A stretch of 64,000 nucleotides of DNA, from NCBI RefSeq assembly GCF_014898815.1, contig NW_026515454.1, forward strand, positions 620,001 to 684,000, written 5' to 3'. The DNA is from Panonychus citri. Taxonomy: Eukaryota; Arthropoda; Arachnida; Trombidiformes; Tetranychidae. This document shows positions 38,301 through 47,805 of the stretch, piece by piece (position 1 is the first letter of the stretch; every line of letters begins with the position of its first letter). The position numbers and the translations under genes are program-made. The notes below the pieces were generated by a model. The model saw only the letters and a list, made by a program, of their open reading frames with translations, was not told where the DNA came from and made no database searches.

Positions 38301-41300
38301 AAGACATTATTGAATGGATTAGTAACTTTGAATTTAACGCGAAACTTTTAAATTGGAACGAAGACAATATGTTCAGACATTTACCCTTTTATTTAACTCA
38401 GAGTGCAAAAAGATGGTATCAATTCATTTCAGGACCTTTTGCTCCCTTAGAAAAACCTAACAATTATCAGAAACTTAAATCTAGACTCATTCAAAATTTA
38501 TGTCCACCAGATTACAGAATTAAACTCTCCACTCGTTTAAGTAGCTTTAGACAACAACCAGGTCAGCCTTCATCCAATTTCATCTACGAATTGATAGATC
38601 TCTGTTTAAAGATAGATGAAAAAATGCCCGAATCAATGATAATAGGATTGATTAGAGATAAACTTCTTCCTCAAATTCAGTATGGTATCGCAATTCAAAA
38701 TCCCAAAACTATCAATGATTATATTTCTGCTAGTAGAATAGCCGAAAGGGCCAGTAGTCAGATCAACTTTTACCAAACAACAAATTTCAATCAACCTGCT
38801 ACGATTGATAAGTCAAATATATTAGAAACAGTACACAAGCTACAGAAAACAATCAATCATTTAACAAATAAGATAAACTATCTTTCAGAGCCAAAACCCA
38901 AACTATTTTGTAATTACTGTAGAGACCAAAATCACACAGAAGAATACTGTCCGAAAAAATTACAGATGGATTACAATCGCGTCCCTTATTTACAGCCTTT
39001 TATCCCAACAAAAAACTTTGTCAATCAACAACCAATTTTACCCCAATACACACAACACTTGAACGCTTACAACCCAAATCAAGATGAAAAACTGATAGTC
39101 GACTCAAAACCATTCACAAGTTTCTCTAACCAAGAACCTTTCAAAACTTATGTCGGCCCCATTACCTTAGAAGAAAACGATAATCCGAATTCACCTCCTG
39201 AAATAAATTTAATTTCACCTCAAAACACCATTCAATTAATCAAACATCCAATAAAGATTGATGAAAACAAAATTGAAGCAATAATAGATACTGGTTCTGG
39301 TGTATCAGTTTTGACTCTACCTTTAGCAAAAGAATTACAACTGCCAATTGAACCTTACAAAGGACCTGAATTATACGATGTTAACGAAAAACCAATCAAA
39401 ATCATTGGCCAATCTCAAGCAAGCCTTAAAATTAACGATGGTCAATCAGCATTATCGATTGAAAACGACATCTTGATCATGGAAAACCTTAAATCTAATA
39501 AGTTCATCATTGGTAACGACATTCTTTCAAAAGCTAAAATCAGTATCGACTGTCAAACTAAGAAAATAAGAATCAACAACGAACCACCCAAGATAACAAA
39601 ACCACCTCAAAGGAAACAATTTAATTTTAAACAGAATTTAACTAAACGTAAGAGAATTATCGACAAAAAACCAAACAAACATCGACTAACCCGAAGAGCG
39701 AGAAAACGTAAGAAAACAAAGAAACATCATGAAAAGAACCGATTTCTTAAAGTTTCTTCACCAGTTAATTGGGATTACGACCAAAAGAAGTCATTTTCCA
39801 TTACCCTGAAAAACAAACTGACCCGATAGAGAGATAATCCAAATATCGATCGGTCTCATTGAAATTAAACAGTAAAAAAAAAATTGGACAACGGAACGAA
39901 AAGTTTAAACATCATCCCTTCGAATTTTTTTTAGTAGTGATTTAGTTTAGAGATTCCCTTTATAACCAAAGTAATAAAATTATCAAACAACAATGAAAAT
40001 TAATCAACGAGGATCCTCGACGTTCATCCGAGATCACTCAACCAAAATACAAAGCAAAACACAATTGATCATCGACGTTCATCCGATATCAATTCACTAC
40101 AATCTTACAATAATCTTAAACAATCAATAATTATCCAATACCAAAAACAAATCTAACCCCTTTTTCTGTAAGAAAAGAAAGAAATTGAGAACAAGGGACT
40201 GTTCTCGATAGCGGCGGGGACGTGTAATAAAATAATTGACATTTAGATAAAGTCAGTTGAATAATATCATCAACTGATTAAAAGCTTTAATTGATCTAGG
40301 GAAAATAAAGGGTTAATTATGGTTAATTTAGATTAATTTTACATAGAAATAACTAATAGAATTAAGATCAAAATTTTAGATAATATTAAGAAAAACAAGT
40401 AAAGATCAAAGATTAAAGATTTACATCTCTCTTTCTTTTTCTCTTTCTTTTCATTCTCTTTCTCTTCTTTCTCTCTCAGGTATAAATTAAAACCCAGAGA
40501 GAAAGAAGAATCATCCTCAGTTTCCTCTCAACCCTTCCAACGAAAGGAAGAATCTCAGTGTTGAGATTCACCTTTTCCCCAACTTTTCCTTCTCTCTATC
40601 AACCTAACTAAGGAAGGATCTCAGTGTCGAGATCTACCTTAGTTCCTTTCTCTCTCCTCTCCAAAAACCCTTTTCTCTCTTAAACAATACCTCAAATCAA
40701 ATGTATTAAAAATAAAAATGTTAATTAAATAAAGTTAAATAAATCAACTAAATCAACGTTCAATTGTCCAAATCCCAATTCTCTAAATAAATATCACTAC
40801 AAACCTGATGACCAGTTGATGGAGTTCATTTTTCATGGTAATTTATTCATTCAAACACCAAGTTTGGAATTGTTCATTAATTGAATGGAATAAAGTTATT
40901 ATATAATAACAATTTAGATGAATGAATGAAAAGGAAGCCGAAAAAAAAAGTTCTAAAAGTTTTGATTCAAGTTCGATGGCAGGGAGGAAGAAAAAGTTTC
41001 ATCATGATTATTCAGCGACAATGGTGAATATTAACATGGTGATAGAAGTGAAAACCTCAATGAAAATCCCTCAAGATTTAAAATGTTATCAATTTTATTG
41101 CTGATCCATTTTCGTTATATATTTAAAATCAATTTCAAGGATTGTCACTGGGAGTGGGGAGTTAGTCTTCATGGTGAATATATTCAATTTCATCATCTTT
41201 TCAGAATGATGTTCATTTCAATTGAGAAGGAAAAAGTGTTGAGTAAAAGAGGTTAACACAATTGAAGATCAACAATTCATTTCCTTGAAACAAACTGAGT

Positions 41301-43861
41301 TGATAATCTCATGATAAAGTTCATCATTTTCACCATTGAGTTTTTGTGTGTGGGCATAGAAAAGTATTAGATCCTCGAACTATCGTTTTCTTTTGTTCTA
41401 ATAGACTGAAATCAGGATAGAAAAAGAAAACAATAAAGTTGCAACTATTATATGAAAGTTGAGACGAAGTTTTCATGATTAAGTTGATACTTGAACGGAT
41501 TGAAATAGACAAATTTATGATCTTCACTGAATTGCCTGGGGGCATATACTAGTTGAGATGTCGGTGGTAAGGGAAGATTGAATATATAAGGTGGGAGTTT
41601 TTCTGTTCCCAATTTACTGATGGTGATTATGATGACATGATGTATAAGAAGATGTTATTACAGGAAGTGTTAATAACCATAATCATGATGATGATGACGA
41701 TGATAATTCCTCATGTTTGCATATCATTCTGATTCTGTTCAACATTGTATTCAGTTCTTGACTCAAGGGTATTCAGATGAATCTTTTTCCTTTTTTATTA
41801 TTTCCTTTTTTTCACCAACCATATTGAGAGTACAAAAGTTGAAACAAAATATAATCACCATGATGAAGATGATGAAGATGGTGATGATGATATAGTCGAG
41901 GAAATCAGCCTTGAGTGTGAATAAATTGAATTGCAAGTCAAAGACAATCAGATTCATGATGAAATTTTCATCTTTGGAATATGAATCTTATCGAGTTTTC
42001 CCCTTAGAACTTTTTCTTTTCCTCACCATCTACATGTAAATTATCATCATCACCTCTCATTCATGATGAACAAAATTGAGTTTGTAAATCAATTCAAATC
42101 CAATCGAAACCTTCAGAATTGATTTTCTATTCATTGACTTTTAAATCAATCTGATTGTTCATGTTCATTATTCAAAATTATCATCTTTTTATACAACTAT
42201 CAATATAATAATTTCGTAACTTTCAAAATTCTGATAAATGAAAATCATTCCTCATGTAACATTTTCCTCTCCTAATATTTTGATGCTTATTCTGTTTGTT
42301 TTATCAATTCTCATCATGATGTGATCATCATCAGGTCACAATTGATTGATTGCTGGCTGTTCATGATACCATGAAAGTAGCGAAAAACTTTACATTAGTC
42401 AATCGCATGTGGATGAAAAATTTACCATGAAAATTGTTTAAGTTTCAAGAATTTACACTAATCATGAAGAGATGAAAGTTAGATTCCAATTGATATTCAT
42501 CATCACCGAGAAAAAGAGAGAGAGAGATGGAAATTTATTATCATCGCCACCATGAAGTAAACGTAAAGATTCAGTTCCATTATCTGAAAGAAATTGTAAC
42601 AACATTTCCAATTCCAAGTCTATTATCATGGTGATAAAAACTTTGGAACCTGAATTATTAACAACATAAAAGCTTAAAGGTGAAAGTGACGAGAAAAAAA
42701 AAATCTGAAACATTATCATCTCAATGAAAGATAAAAAAAATGTTCCGAGTAGATTGTGAATCCATTTCGGATAAACATCATGAATATTGAGAATTCTGTT
42801 ATAGTTTGAAGCTCGTTATCACCATGATCATCATGTTATGTCAGGTTATCTGATGATGAATTATCATTCATTGTTATTACCATTGTAATAGTATCTATAA
42901 CTTGAACCTTGTTCATGGAGGAAATGGAAACTGAAAAGTTTAGATTTATTGATAAACTTTTCTGTTAAATTCTGGAAAAAAACAACTCTAACATGAACAA
43001 ACATCATCACCATGATGTTTAAAAATTGAAATAATATTTGTTGTCCTATTATTGGTTATCATCTGAGTAAACACCAAACAGGAACTCATGAAATCATTAA
43101 TATAAAAATATGAAACAGGAAAAGGAAATATAATTCAGATTAACAGTTAATAGTTTATGATCATTTGTATTAATAGATTTGCAAATTAAATAATTATCAT
43201 TAATAATAATCATGATTAATGATTAATAATTTCATGTGAGAATTAGTTTCTTTTTTTTCCTCATTGAGGGAAATTCTGATTCTGGATAATGTTTTTTTTT
43301 CTGAAAAATTCTGAATATTCATGTAGCTAAATGTTTCTATCATGATCATTTCATGGTAGTTGATTGTATCTGTGATAATTTCTGTAACTTGAATGTTCAT
43401 TTTTACTTTGAGATTGAAATTGATTGTTGAAGTTTCTGATTCATAATCGATTGGGTTGATGGAATGTTAATTCAGTTTCTATGATGCAATTTGTTGATAA
43501 ATTGAATTATATTCCTAAGCAACTTTTTCACATTTGATTTCATGGTGATGGTGATGATGATCAACGATTCATTATCACCTCAAGGGATAACGTTGTGATT
43601 GTTGTTGAAGAAAACAACAACAACTAGACAATTTTTTTTACTCTCCATTGGAAACATTTATCATGAGATTGCATGAAGAAGTTCAGTTGAAACATGAAAG
43701 ACGGATAGAGATGGATAAATAAAGATTACAGGGTGAAGTTTGATGAAGGTGAACTGAAGATGATGTTACTGATGATGGATATTTATTAGACTTGGTATCA
43801 TGTTGACACCATAAAGTGATGAAGGTTATCCTGAAGAATTCAATTCAAGGTGGAAAGATAT

Positions 43862-43907
<46 letters not shown>

Positions 43908-46900
43908 AAATTGTATAAGGGAAAATTTTTCCACCATGAAAAGTTTTTCTCTGAATGAAATGAAAAAACCGAGTGAGAGAGATAAAGAGAAGATAAAATT
44001 CATGGTAAGATGTTCATCAGATGAACTGAACTGAACATTCAATCAGAAAGAAAAATGAAAGGAAACAAAATTAAATCACAATGAATTTTGGGAAGAAAAT
44101 GAAATCGAAACATTTTCATTTGAATCGAAATAATAATAATTTCTTTCCACTCTACACAACCCACCCCACTCTCTCTCTCTTTCTCTCTCGTTCTTAGGCC
44201 GCTTGGTTAAGGGTTGAAGACAAGGGAATCCTGACAATACATCAACATGTCATCAGTCGGAATTATCGTTTATCTCTGATCACAAATGAGAATCGTTCAT
44301 TTATCCTGATGATCAAAAATGTCCAAGAATCTGATCGAGGTGGTTACATGTGCCAGATCAATACGACGCCCATGAAAAGTCAGGTCGGTTTTCTTGAGGT
44401 TCTTGTCCCTCCTTATTTTGATTCCTCGGCGGTAAATCAGCAATGGGATCAAATTGTACCCGAGGGAACCAATGTGACCCTTACCTGTTTCACCAAAGGA
44501 AATCCCACTCCCAATGTTAAATGGCGGCGGGAAGATAATTCCGAGATAATTTTACAAGATAATTATAAGAAATATTCAGGTAATACTCATAATTCATTCA
44601 TTTATCTTAACATGATTAGCCAATTGTTCATTAACAATTTATACACAACAATCAAACAAAATGATGATTAACCTTTACAATTAGGACTCTCTCTCTCTCT
44701 CTCTCTCTCTCTTGATGATTAATTTGATTGTTGGATAATCAATAATCATCATCAAATGTAACTATCAAAACAATTATGATTTATCATGTTAATCGTGTTT
44801 CAATTATATCAATTGAATATGAAAATCCTTTCCCTCCGTTTGGAAGAATTGATTAACATGATTAATTGATTGTCTAGTGAAAATACAAACAATTATGATT
44901 AAGAAAAGTTTATTAATCATAATTGTACCTGAATTTTTTTTCTCCATTTGATTGTTTCCACTTGTAAACAATTAACTGATTCCTCTGTTGATTTATTTTA
45001 ACGATCAAACAAAATGATAATTATCATTTTGTATTAATACAAAATATTACTAATGATTGAATACTCTTTGATTACAATTAAACAGATAATCACGTTAATC
45101 ACTAATGACAAAACTAATTAACTTGATTATGTAATATAATTAACACTAATCAGTGACAAGAAAAAACTAGCCAACATGTTAATCATCAAGACTTGATTTA
45201 AATTGTGTTTGATTGTTGATCTGTGATGGGTCAGAATTGTTAATTAGAACTTTTTTATTTTTCTAATCAAAGTTCGAGGTGTTCCTGGTGAAAGTTTAAC
45301 GATTTCCAGAGTATCTCGAGGCCACATGGGTGTTTATCTGTGTATCGCCTCGAACGGAGTTCCACCGGCGATTTCCCGTCGAATTCAACTTCATGTTAAT
45401 TGTAAGAAATTAGCAAACAATTATGATTAAAAATTCTAATTGTGTATCGATCTCTCTAATTGTTGTTCAGTTGCACCAACTATTTGGATTGGTAATCGGG
45501 TTGTTAAAGGTTCAATTGGTTCAACGATCACTTTAAATTGTCACATTGAAGGTTTTCCTATTAACGACAAATATTGGACCAAAGGAATTGACAATATAAG
45601 ATTATCATCTTCATCTTCATCTTCATCTTCATCATCTTCCAGCTCAAAATATTTAATCAAAAGTATCGATAAATTGTACAAATCAACTTTCCAGTTAATC
45701 ATTTACTCAATTAATCGAGATGATTATGATGATTATCGTTGTTACGCTCGTAATCAATTGGGCTTCCAGGAAGGTTTAATTACCCTTAATGGTGAGACAA
45801 TTAAATTTATTAAATCAAGTCTTCTCTTAATTGTTAAATTGGAATCAATTTTTCAGTTAATTCAATTATGTGATTATTAATTTAATCTTCCAACAGAATC
45901 AATCAAATGTCAGAAACTTTTTATTTTCCTTTCAAAAGTTTACATTTAATTTAATTTCCGTCTCATTGAATTTGATTAATTCGTTTCAACTGATTAAACC
46001 TTTAATTGTTACTTTTAATCCAGTTAATTGTTTACTTTTGTGTCTAAATTTAATTGTTTACCTTTCTCTCTCACTCTCTTTAGTTAATTTGTATCTTATT
46101 TTCATTTTGATTGTTACAATTTCTGTTTGTCTAGTTAATTATTTAGAGTTGATCGAGTTGATTAATTAAAGAAACTTTTTGTCACAATTAATATTTTAGT
46201 TGAAATTAATTGTTGATTGCGTGATTGGCAATGTTCATTGATTAGGTTAGTCTAATTGTTTGCTCAACGATAATGATAATTAGTTAATCAATAGTTGATT
46301 CCAATAAATTTCATCAAGAAACAAGGACAAACCCTTGAGGATTAAATTAGCTAATTAATCAGTTTTAATTGTTGTGGATAAATTAAAATTAAACAATTTA
46401 ATTCCCAGCTGATTGTTGTCTTAATTAACAGGGTTAAGAAGAGATAAAAAAATTTAAATGTAATTAAATTGGTTAATTAGTTAATTTTGTTTTGTTAGAC
46501 AATTAAAATCTCTGGGTCAATGAGTTTTAATCATGTTAATCAATTCACAACAATTAACTGTATTTATATTAACTTGGTCCATGATTTGAATTAACAATTA
46601 AAAACTACAATTAAACTTGATTGTAATACTTGTTATACTGATTGATTGTGTTTGATTAAATTGAAACAATTAAAAATTAACAATTTTGTTAATCTAATTG
46701 TAGTGAAATAAATTGATTATTACTCAATAATTTAGGTTAATTTAACTCAATTTCTATTAGCAAACAATTAACTGATCAGCATGATTTCTTGTTCCTTCAC
46801 AATCATCTAATTGTGATAAACAGTTAACAATTAATCAAACAATTGATAATTAATTATCACAAAGCCTTAGGGTTAAATACAACATTCAGTTGATTTAGTT

Positions 46901-47635
46901 GATTGTTAATCATTATTACCTAATGATTATCAGAAAACTAAATTAGTTAGTAATTAATGTGACCACTTCATTTAATATATTATTGATTTTATTATTTCGT
47001 TAAGTAAATTGCTTAAAATTTGATTGCAATCTAGTTAATTGCTGAAAATTAATCAGACTAATCATTAATTTCCGCTTTCCGGTTAATTGTGATTCAACCT
47101 CAGAGCAGAAAAAGTTGTTGTTTGGTTACAATTAAAGTAAATTTATTATTATCCAATTCAATGTATTCACAACTTTAATAACAATTAAATTGAACAATTA
47201 AAAAAATCAAACGAAAATAATTAAACCTAATTGTTGGAAAAACTTTCATCTCTTACTTTTTATACCAATACAGAGACCGATGAATCTGATGACGATGATG
47301 TTGGTGATTCTGGTGAACAATTAACTAATCAACTGAACAAAATTGATTCTTCTGATATCGATGATGATGAAGACGATGAGTCAGTTAATTTAATTGTCGA
47401 CGATTATGATGTAAAAAAATCCAAATCAAAGACTAAATCAATTTCGAGTGGGAAATTTAAAGAAACGAGATCAAGGGATAAGAAAAGAGGAATCAAAGAT
47501 TCAACTAATAACAATCAAGTTGATTACGATGATGATGATGATCAATCTAATTGTGGTCATCAAAAGGGCTTGTTAATTGTTCCTGCAATTTTATTAATCA
47601 AATTGTTAATCAATCTTTTCAATTGTAGATTCTAA
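20515..47635 (+). CDS. Three-Ig-domain cell-surface protein, DIP/lachesin (IgLON-like) family
   Basis: Six exons with matching phases: 20515-20674, 36897-37018, 44198-44579, 45273-45401, 45471-45791 and 47274-47635, 491 residues. Exon 1 gives a hydrophobic leader; ATG at 20515 or 20623 are both possible. Ig1 (LAPIPNLTVAVGRDAQLTC to DRGGYMCQINTTPM), Ig2 (VTLTCFTKGNPTPNVKWRRE to YLCIASNGVPP) and Ig3 (APTIWIGN, LNCHIEG to YRCYARNQLG) each keep the Cys pair and the Trp or the DxGxYxC motif. The wording NVQESDRGGYMCQIN is highly characteristic of insect DIPs and lachesin. The last exon is acidic (DDDDV, DDDEDDE), then basic, and ends in a short hydrophobic tail (LLIVPAILLIKLLINLF) that looks like a GPI-anchor signal. 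DIPs bind Dpr proteins in synaptic and axonal recognition; which paralogue this is cannot be told. Introns of 16.2 and 7.2 kb contain other elements. Confidence 0.88.
20989..21270 (-). repeat. Copia 3' LTR
   Basis: On the minus strand it starts TGTGAGAG directly after a purine run (TTGAGGGAGAG, 21271-21281) and ends CTCTCA, giving short inverted ends. A start at 21248 (TGTAACAAACC) is an alternative. A TATATATATA stretch lies inside. No second copy exists in the window, so the borders are inferred. Confidence 0.6.
21278..21735 (-). pseudogene. Copia RNase H fragment with in-frame stop
   Basis: The minus frame contains REDRKSISGFIYKL, then a TAA codon, then STTEAEYIAVCSA, NDNTSTIKLAKN, KHIDLRFHKVKEHI and DDMPADILTKAL, the conserved C-terminal RNase H motifs of Ty1/copia polyproteins. 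The TAA just before STTEAEY and the missing upstream domains show it is dead. The open part (21278-21580) is 100 codons. Confidence 0.88.
21736..24869 (+). other. Ig-gene intron 1, left part: no gene seen
   Basis: Very AT-rich with many TTAATTG/CAATTAA and ATCATGATAA words, and several copies of an A-run followed by GTTC (for example about 23051, 23591, 23650, 24453 and 24533). No exon or element border was recognised. Confidence 0.6.
24870..25131 (-). pseudogene. Frameshifted receptor-like gene fragment
   Basis: Minus-strand paralogue of the intact gene at 25803-26987. MRLETIEKSKFIKAKDE in one frame continues as EFQRFNFYFLLISNNILAF in another, against MRLKSIEKSKFIMKK and KFQRFMCYFILVANNIFGF in the intact copy. 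Homology stops after CINDRQF, followed by a stop at 24870. It is a truncated, frameshifted duplicate of the N-terminal quarter. Confidence 0.75.
25803..26987 (-). CDS. Intronless seven-pass membrane protein, gustatory-receptor-like
   Basis: 394 codons in one exon, antisense inside intron 1 of the Ig gene. Roughly seven hydrophobic spans can be seen, among them CYFILVANNIFGFRWLVLG, LHYFTAYLFIILHIFNIWL, IRVYVFICYFGAFMCFLL, WIVLFTYSYITFIVVLVTY and a long final one. Length, N-terminal charged segment and topology fit arthropod gustatory receptors, ligand-gated channels of chemosensory cells that are greatly expanded in spider mites. The C-terminal TYxxxxxQF signature of insect receptors is not evident, so family assignment is tentative; a short 3' exon could be missing. 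The neighbouring broken copy shows local duplication. Confidence 0.55.
   Translation of the reverse strand: MNAEKMPKKVNMMSFDLSFKRLFSFFYIQVIKIINKVFSYILFKNLEPQDLIVAFMRLKSIEKSKFIMKKSTTSKFQRFMCYFILVANNIFGFRWLVLGITSNKLLQLILGDVFIELDERKFLNYLHYFTAYLFIILHIFNIWLNNFVDNNYTEAIDDYVKSIRASRKLFHFSDYYEWLLRTSYIYQIRVYVFICYFGAFMCFLLDFRIAISFFTDFQTLFLQLLFICPVFYSMHFSVFSGFWLSLHWSLPVSFAYCQLSSFNSMNINQLKFSHRQISFLSEFQKLSNWMDSFNHQIRWIVLFTYSYITFIVVLVTYYGSQHNFTDPWLNSFFRVASTLASLTLLLFCYLSSSIPRAVCTIVQAISSIVILIEFFFLSLEGKQSPFDDLLTVQM
27385..27680 (-). pseudogene. Possible degraded coding remnant, unknown product
   Basis: Slightly less AT-rich patch with two linked minus-strand reading pieces. One reads CSYSRTHLIIDNQPNQIKM and a little more before a stop; the other follows a TTTCTCAG acceptor-like site and reads STTDGSSFSNSYDPLQFTF and then FFGSASETNTYAGIK before TAG at about 27388. 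The two are in different frames. I recognise no family. It may be two small exons or a decayed gene. Confidence 0.25.
28000..36896 (+). other. Ig-gene intron 1, right part: simple repeats only
   Basis: About 9 kb dominated by ATGATG/CATCAT runs, ATCATGATAA words, a 37-bp AG microsatellite at 29341-29377, and repeated A-run plus GTTC or mirror GAAC plus T-run words (for example 33708, 34464 and 34570). Open frames here are low-complexity and unsupported. Confidence 0.6.
29341..29377. repeat. AG microsatellite
   Basis: Uninterrupted AG dinucleotide run. A longer GA run lies at 43863-43904, and a CT run on the same strand at 44687-44712. Confidence 0.95.
37616..37622 (+). promoter_or_regulatory. 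TATA box in the LTR
   Basis: TATAAAT after a long pyrimidine tract in both LTRs. It places the RNA start roughly 30 nt downstream, so the two hairpin units would lie in the transcript. Confidence 0.5.
37679..37775 (+). repeat. Two tandem hairpin units in the LTR
   Basis: Unit 1 (37679-37709) pairs AAGG and GAATCTCA with TGAGATTC and CCTT. Unit 2 (37745-37775) pairs AAGG and GGATCTC with GAGATCT and CCTT. Both share the core CTCAGTGTYGAG. The same pair recurs in the 3' LTR at 40544-40574 and 40610-40640. Confidence 0.75.
37936..37953 (+). other. Primer-binding site of the Gag-protease element
   Basis: TGGAGCCCACGATGAGGA begins two bases after the LTR end, the same spacing as in element 1. 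The leading TGG fits a tRNA CCA end. I cannot name the tRNA. Confidence 0.6.
38100..38126 (+). CDS. Nine-codon uORF duplicating the Gag start
   Basis: ATG to TAA encoding MSQCRDSD, the same first eight residues as Gag, in a 29-bp sequence (TCATATGTCTCAG onward) repeated 59 bp later at the true start. It is out of frame with Gag. A decoy or regulatory role is inference. Confidence 0.5.
   Translation: MSQCRDSD
38159..39829 (+). CDS. Gag-protease protein of the compact LTR element
   Basis: 556 codons. The Gag core is about residues 30-205 (FSGEDDEEDIIEWISNFEF, then YQFISGPF and a helical region). One zinc knuckle is at 251-264 (C-x2-C-x4-H-x4-C). A retroviral-type aspartic protease has its active site at DTGSG (377-381) and a second half ending IIGNDILSKAKISID (about 450-464). 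The last 75 residues are very basic (KRKRIIDKKPNKHRL, RRARKRKKTKKHH) and could bind nucleic acid. The frame stops at 39829 with no reverse transcriptase in any frame downstream. The frame is intact, consistent with recent activity. Confidence 0.92.
   Translation: MSQCRDSDSTSIMSDSDQPNVFVNSINYPNFSNVPITINPFSGEDDEEDIIEWISNFEFNAKLLNWNEDNMFRHLPFYLTQSAKRWYQFISGPFAPLEKPNNYQKLKSRLIQNLCPPDYRIKLSTRLSSFRQQPGQPSSNFIYELIDLCLKIDEKMPESMIIGLIRDKLLPQIQYGIAIQNPKTINDYISASRIAERASSQINFYQTTNFNQPATIDKSNILETVHKLQKTINHLTNKINYLSEPKPKLFCNYCRDQNHTEEYCPKKLQMDYNRVPYLQPFIPTKNFVNQQPILPQYTQHLNAYNPNQDEKLIVDSKPFTSFSNQEPFKTYVGPITLEENDNPNSPPEINLISPQNTIQLIKHPIKIDENKIEAIIDTGSGVSVLTLPLAKELQLPIEPYKGPELYDVNEKPIKIIGQSQASLKINDGQSALSIENDILIMENLKSNKFIIGNDILSKAKISIDCQTKKIRINNEPPKITKPPQRKQFNFKQNLTKRKRIIDKKPNKHRLTRRARKRKKTKKHHEKNRFLKVSSPVNWDYDQKKSFSITLKNKLTR
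39830..40222 (+). other. Non-coding 3' region of the Gag-protease element
   Basis: Contains a 15-bp word TCGACGTTCATCCGA twice (40017-40031 and 40072-40086), a perfect 7-bp-stem hairpin GAGAACA/TGTTCTC with loop AGGGAC (40187-40206), and the G-rich polypurine candidate. No coding frame. Confidence 0.7.
40223..40801 (+). repeat. 3' LTR of the Gag-protease element
   Basis: 579 bp copy of 37374-37933 with a longer pyrimidine tract before the TATA box (about 40481). A G-rich run, GCGGCGGGGA, immediately precedes it and is a good polypurine-tract candidate. Confidence 0.93.
40807..44197 (+). other. Ig-gene intron 2, right part
   Basis: AT-rich with ATCATGATGA words, A-run GTTC motifs (about 40948, 42008 in mirror form) and the 42-bp GA tract at 43863-43904. 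No exon recognised. Confidence 0.6.
43863..43904. repeat. GA microsatellite
   Basis: Uninterrupted GA run in intron 2 of the Ig gene, about 300 bp before the next exon. Confidence 0.95.
44198..44579 (+). CDS. Exon for Ig1 C-terminal half and Ig2 N-terminal half
   Basis: Acceptor CGTTCTTAG after a CT tract, donor TCAG|GTAATA. It starts with AWLRVEDKGILTIH, contains the Ig1 DRGGYMC motif, a linker, and the first Cys and Trp of Ig2. Phase 0 in, phase 1 out. Confidence 0.9.
45471..45791 (+). CDS. Exon for Ig3
   Basis: Phase 1 on both sides (TTGTTCAG| and AATG|GTGAGA). It contains the whole third Ig domain, including a 14-residue serine run encoded by a TCA/TCT microsatellite (45604-45643) in the middle of the fold. 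Confidence 0.9.
45604..45643 (+). repeat. Ser-coding TCA/TCT microsatellite inside Ig3
   Basis: Trinucleotide and hexanucleotide iteration (TCATCT) in frame, giving a run of serines within the third Ig domain, likely in a loop. Length may vary between individuals. Confidence 0.85.
47274..47635 (+). CDS. Terminal exon of the Ig gene: acidic stalk and hydrophobic tail
   Basis: Acceptor AATACAG in the right phase. The encoded tail is strongly acidic, then Lys-rich, and ends with a hydrophobic stretch and a very short end, as in GPI-anchored proteins. AATAAA at 47800-47805 is a plausible poly(A) signal. Confidence 0.75.
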
Positions 47636-47799
47636 ATCAATGATAATATTATTATTGGTTTTCTGTTGTCATTTAAATTCAACTTTGCAACAACAATTTA
47701 AATCCTAATCACTGTGATATTTTAATTGTAAACTAAATTAACTGTAAATATTAATGCAATTAAATCAAACTCTCAATTTAATCAATTGTTTTGTTTCCC

Positions 47800-47805
47800 A
47801 ATAAA
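47800..47805 (+). terminator. Possible poly(A) signal of the Ig gene
   Basis: AATAAA 165 nt after the stop codon in AT-rich sequence. Position is plausible; the motif alone is weak. Confidence 0.4.

Larger units (their letters stand above)
37374..40801 (+). mobile_element. Compact Gag-protease-only LTR retrotransposon
   Basis: Two long direct repeats (37374-37933 and 40223-40801) start TG and end CA and are flanked by a perfect 5-bp duplication AACCT (37369-37373 and 40802-40806). Only about 2.3 kb lies between them: a leader, one 556-codon Gag-protease frame, and about 390 bp of untranslated 3' sequence. No reverse transcriptase, RNase H or integrase is encoded, so the element must borrow them, like terminal-repeat/GAG elements described in plants. 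Near-identical LTRs show a recent insertion. It sits in intron 2 of the Ig gene in the sense orientation. Confidence 0.93.

Noticed and set aside
44580..44671. Continuation of the Ig2 frame past 44579
   Set aside because: It runs into intron; the TCAG|GTAATA donor and phase-matched next exon show where the coding part ends.
45870..46169. 99-codon frame after Ig3
   Set aside because: Leu/Asn-rich translation of TTAATTG-rich intron sequence; a good donor at 45791 precedes it.
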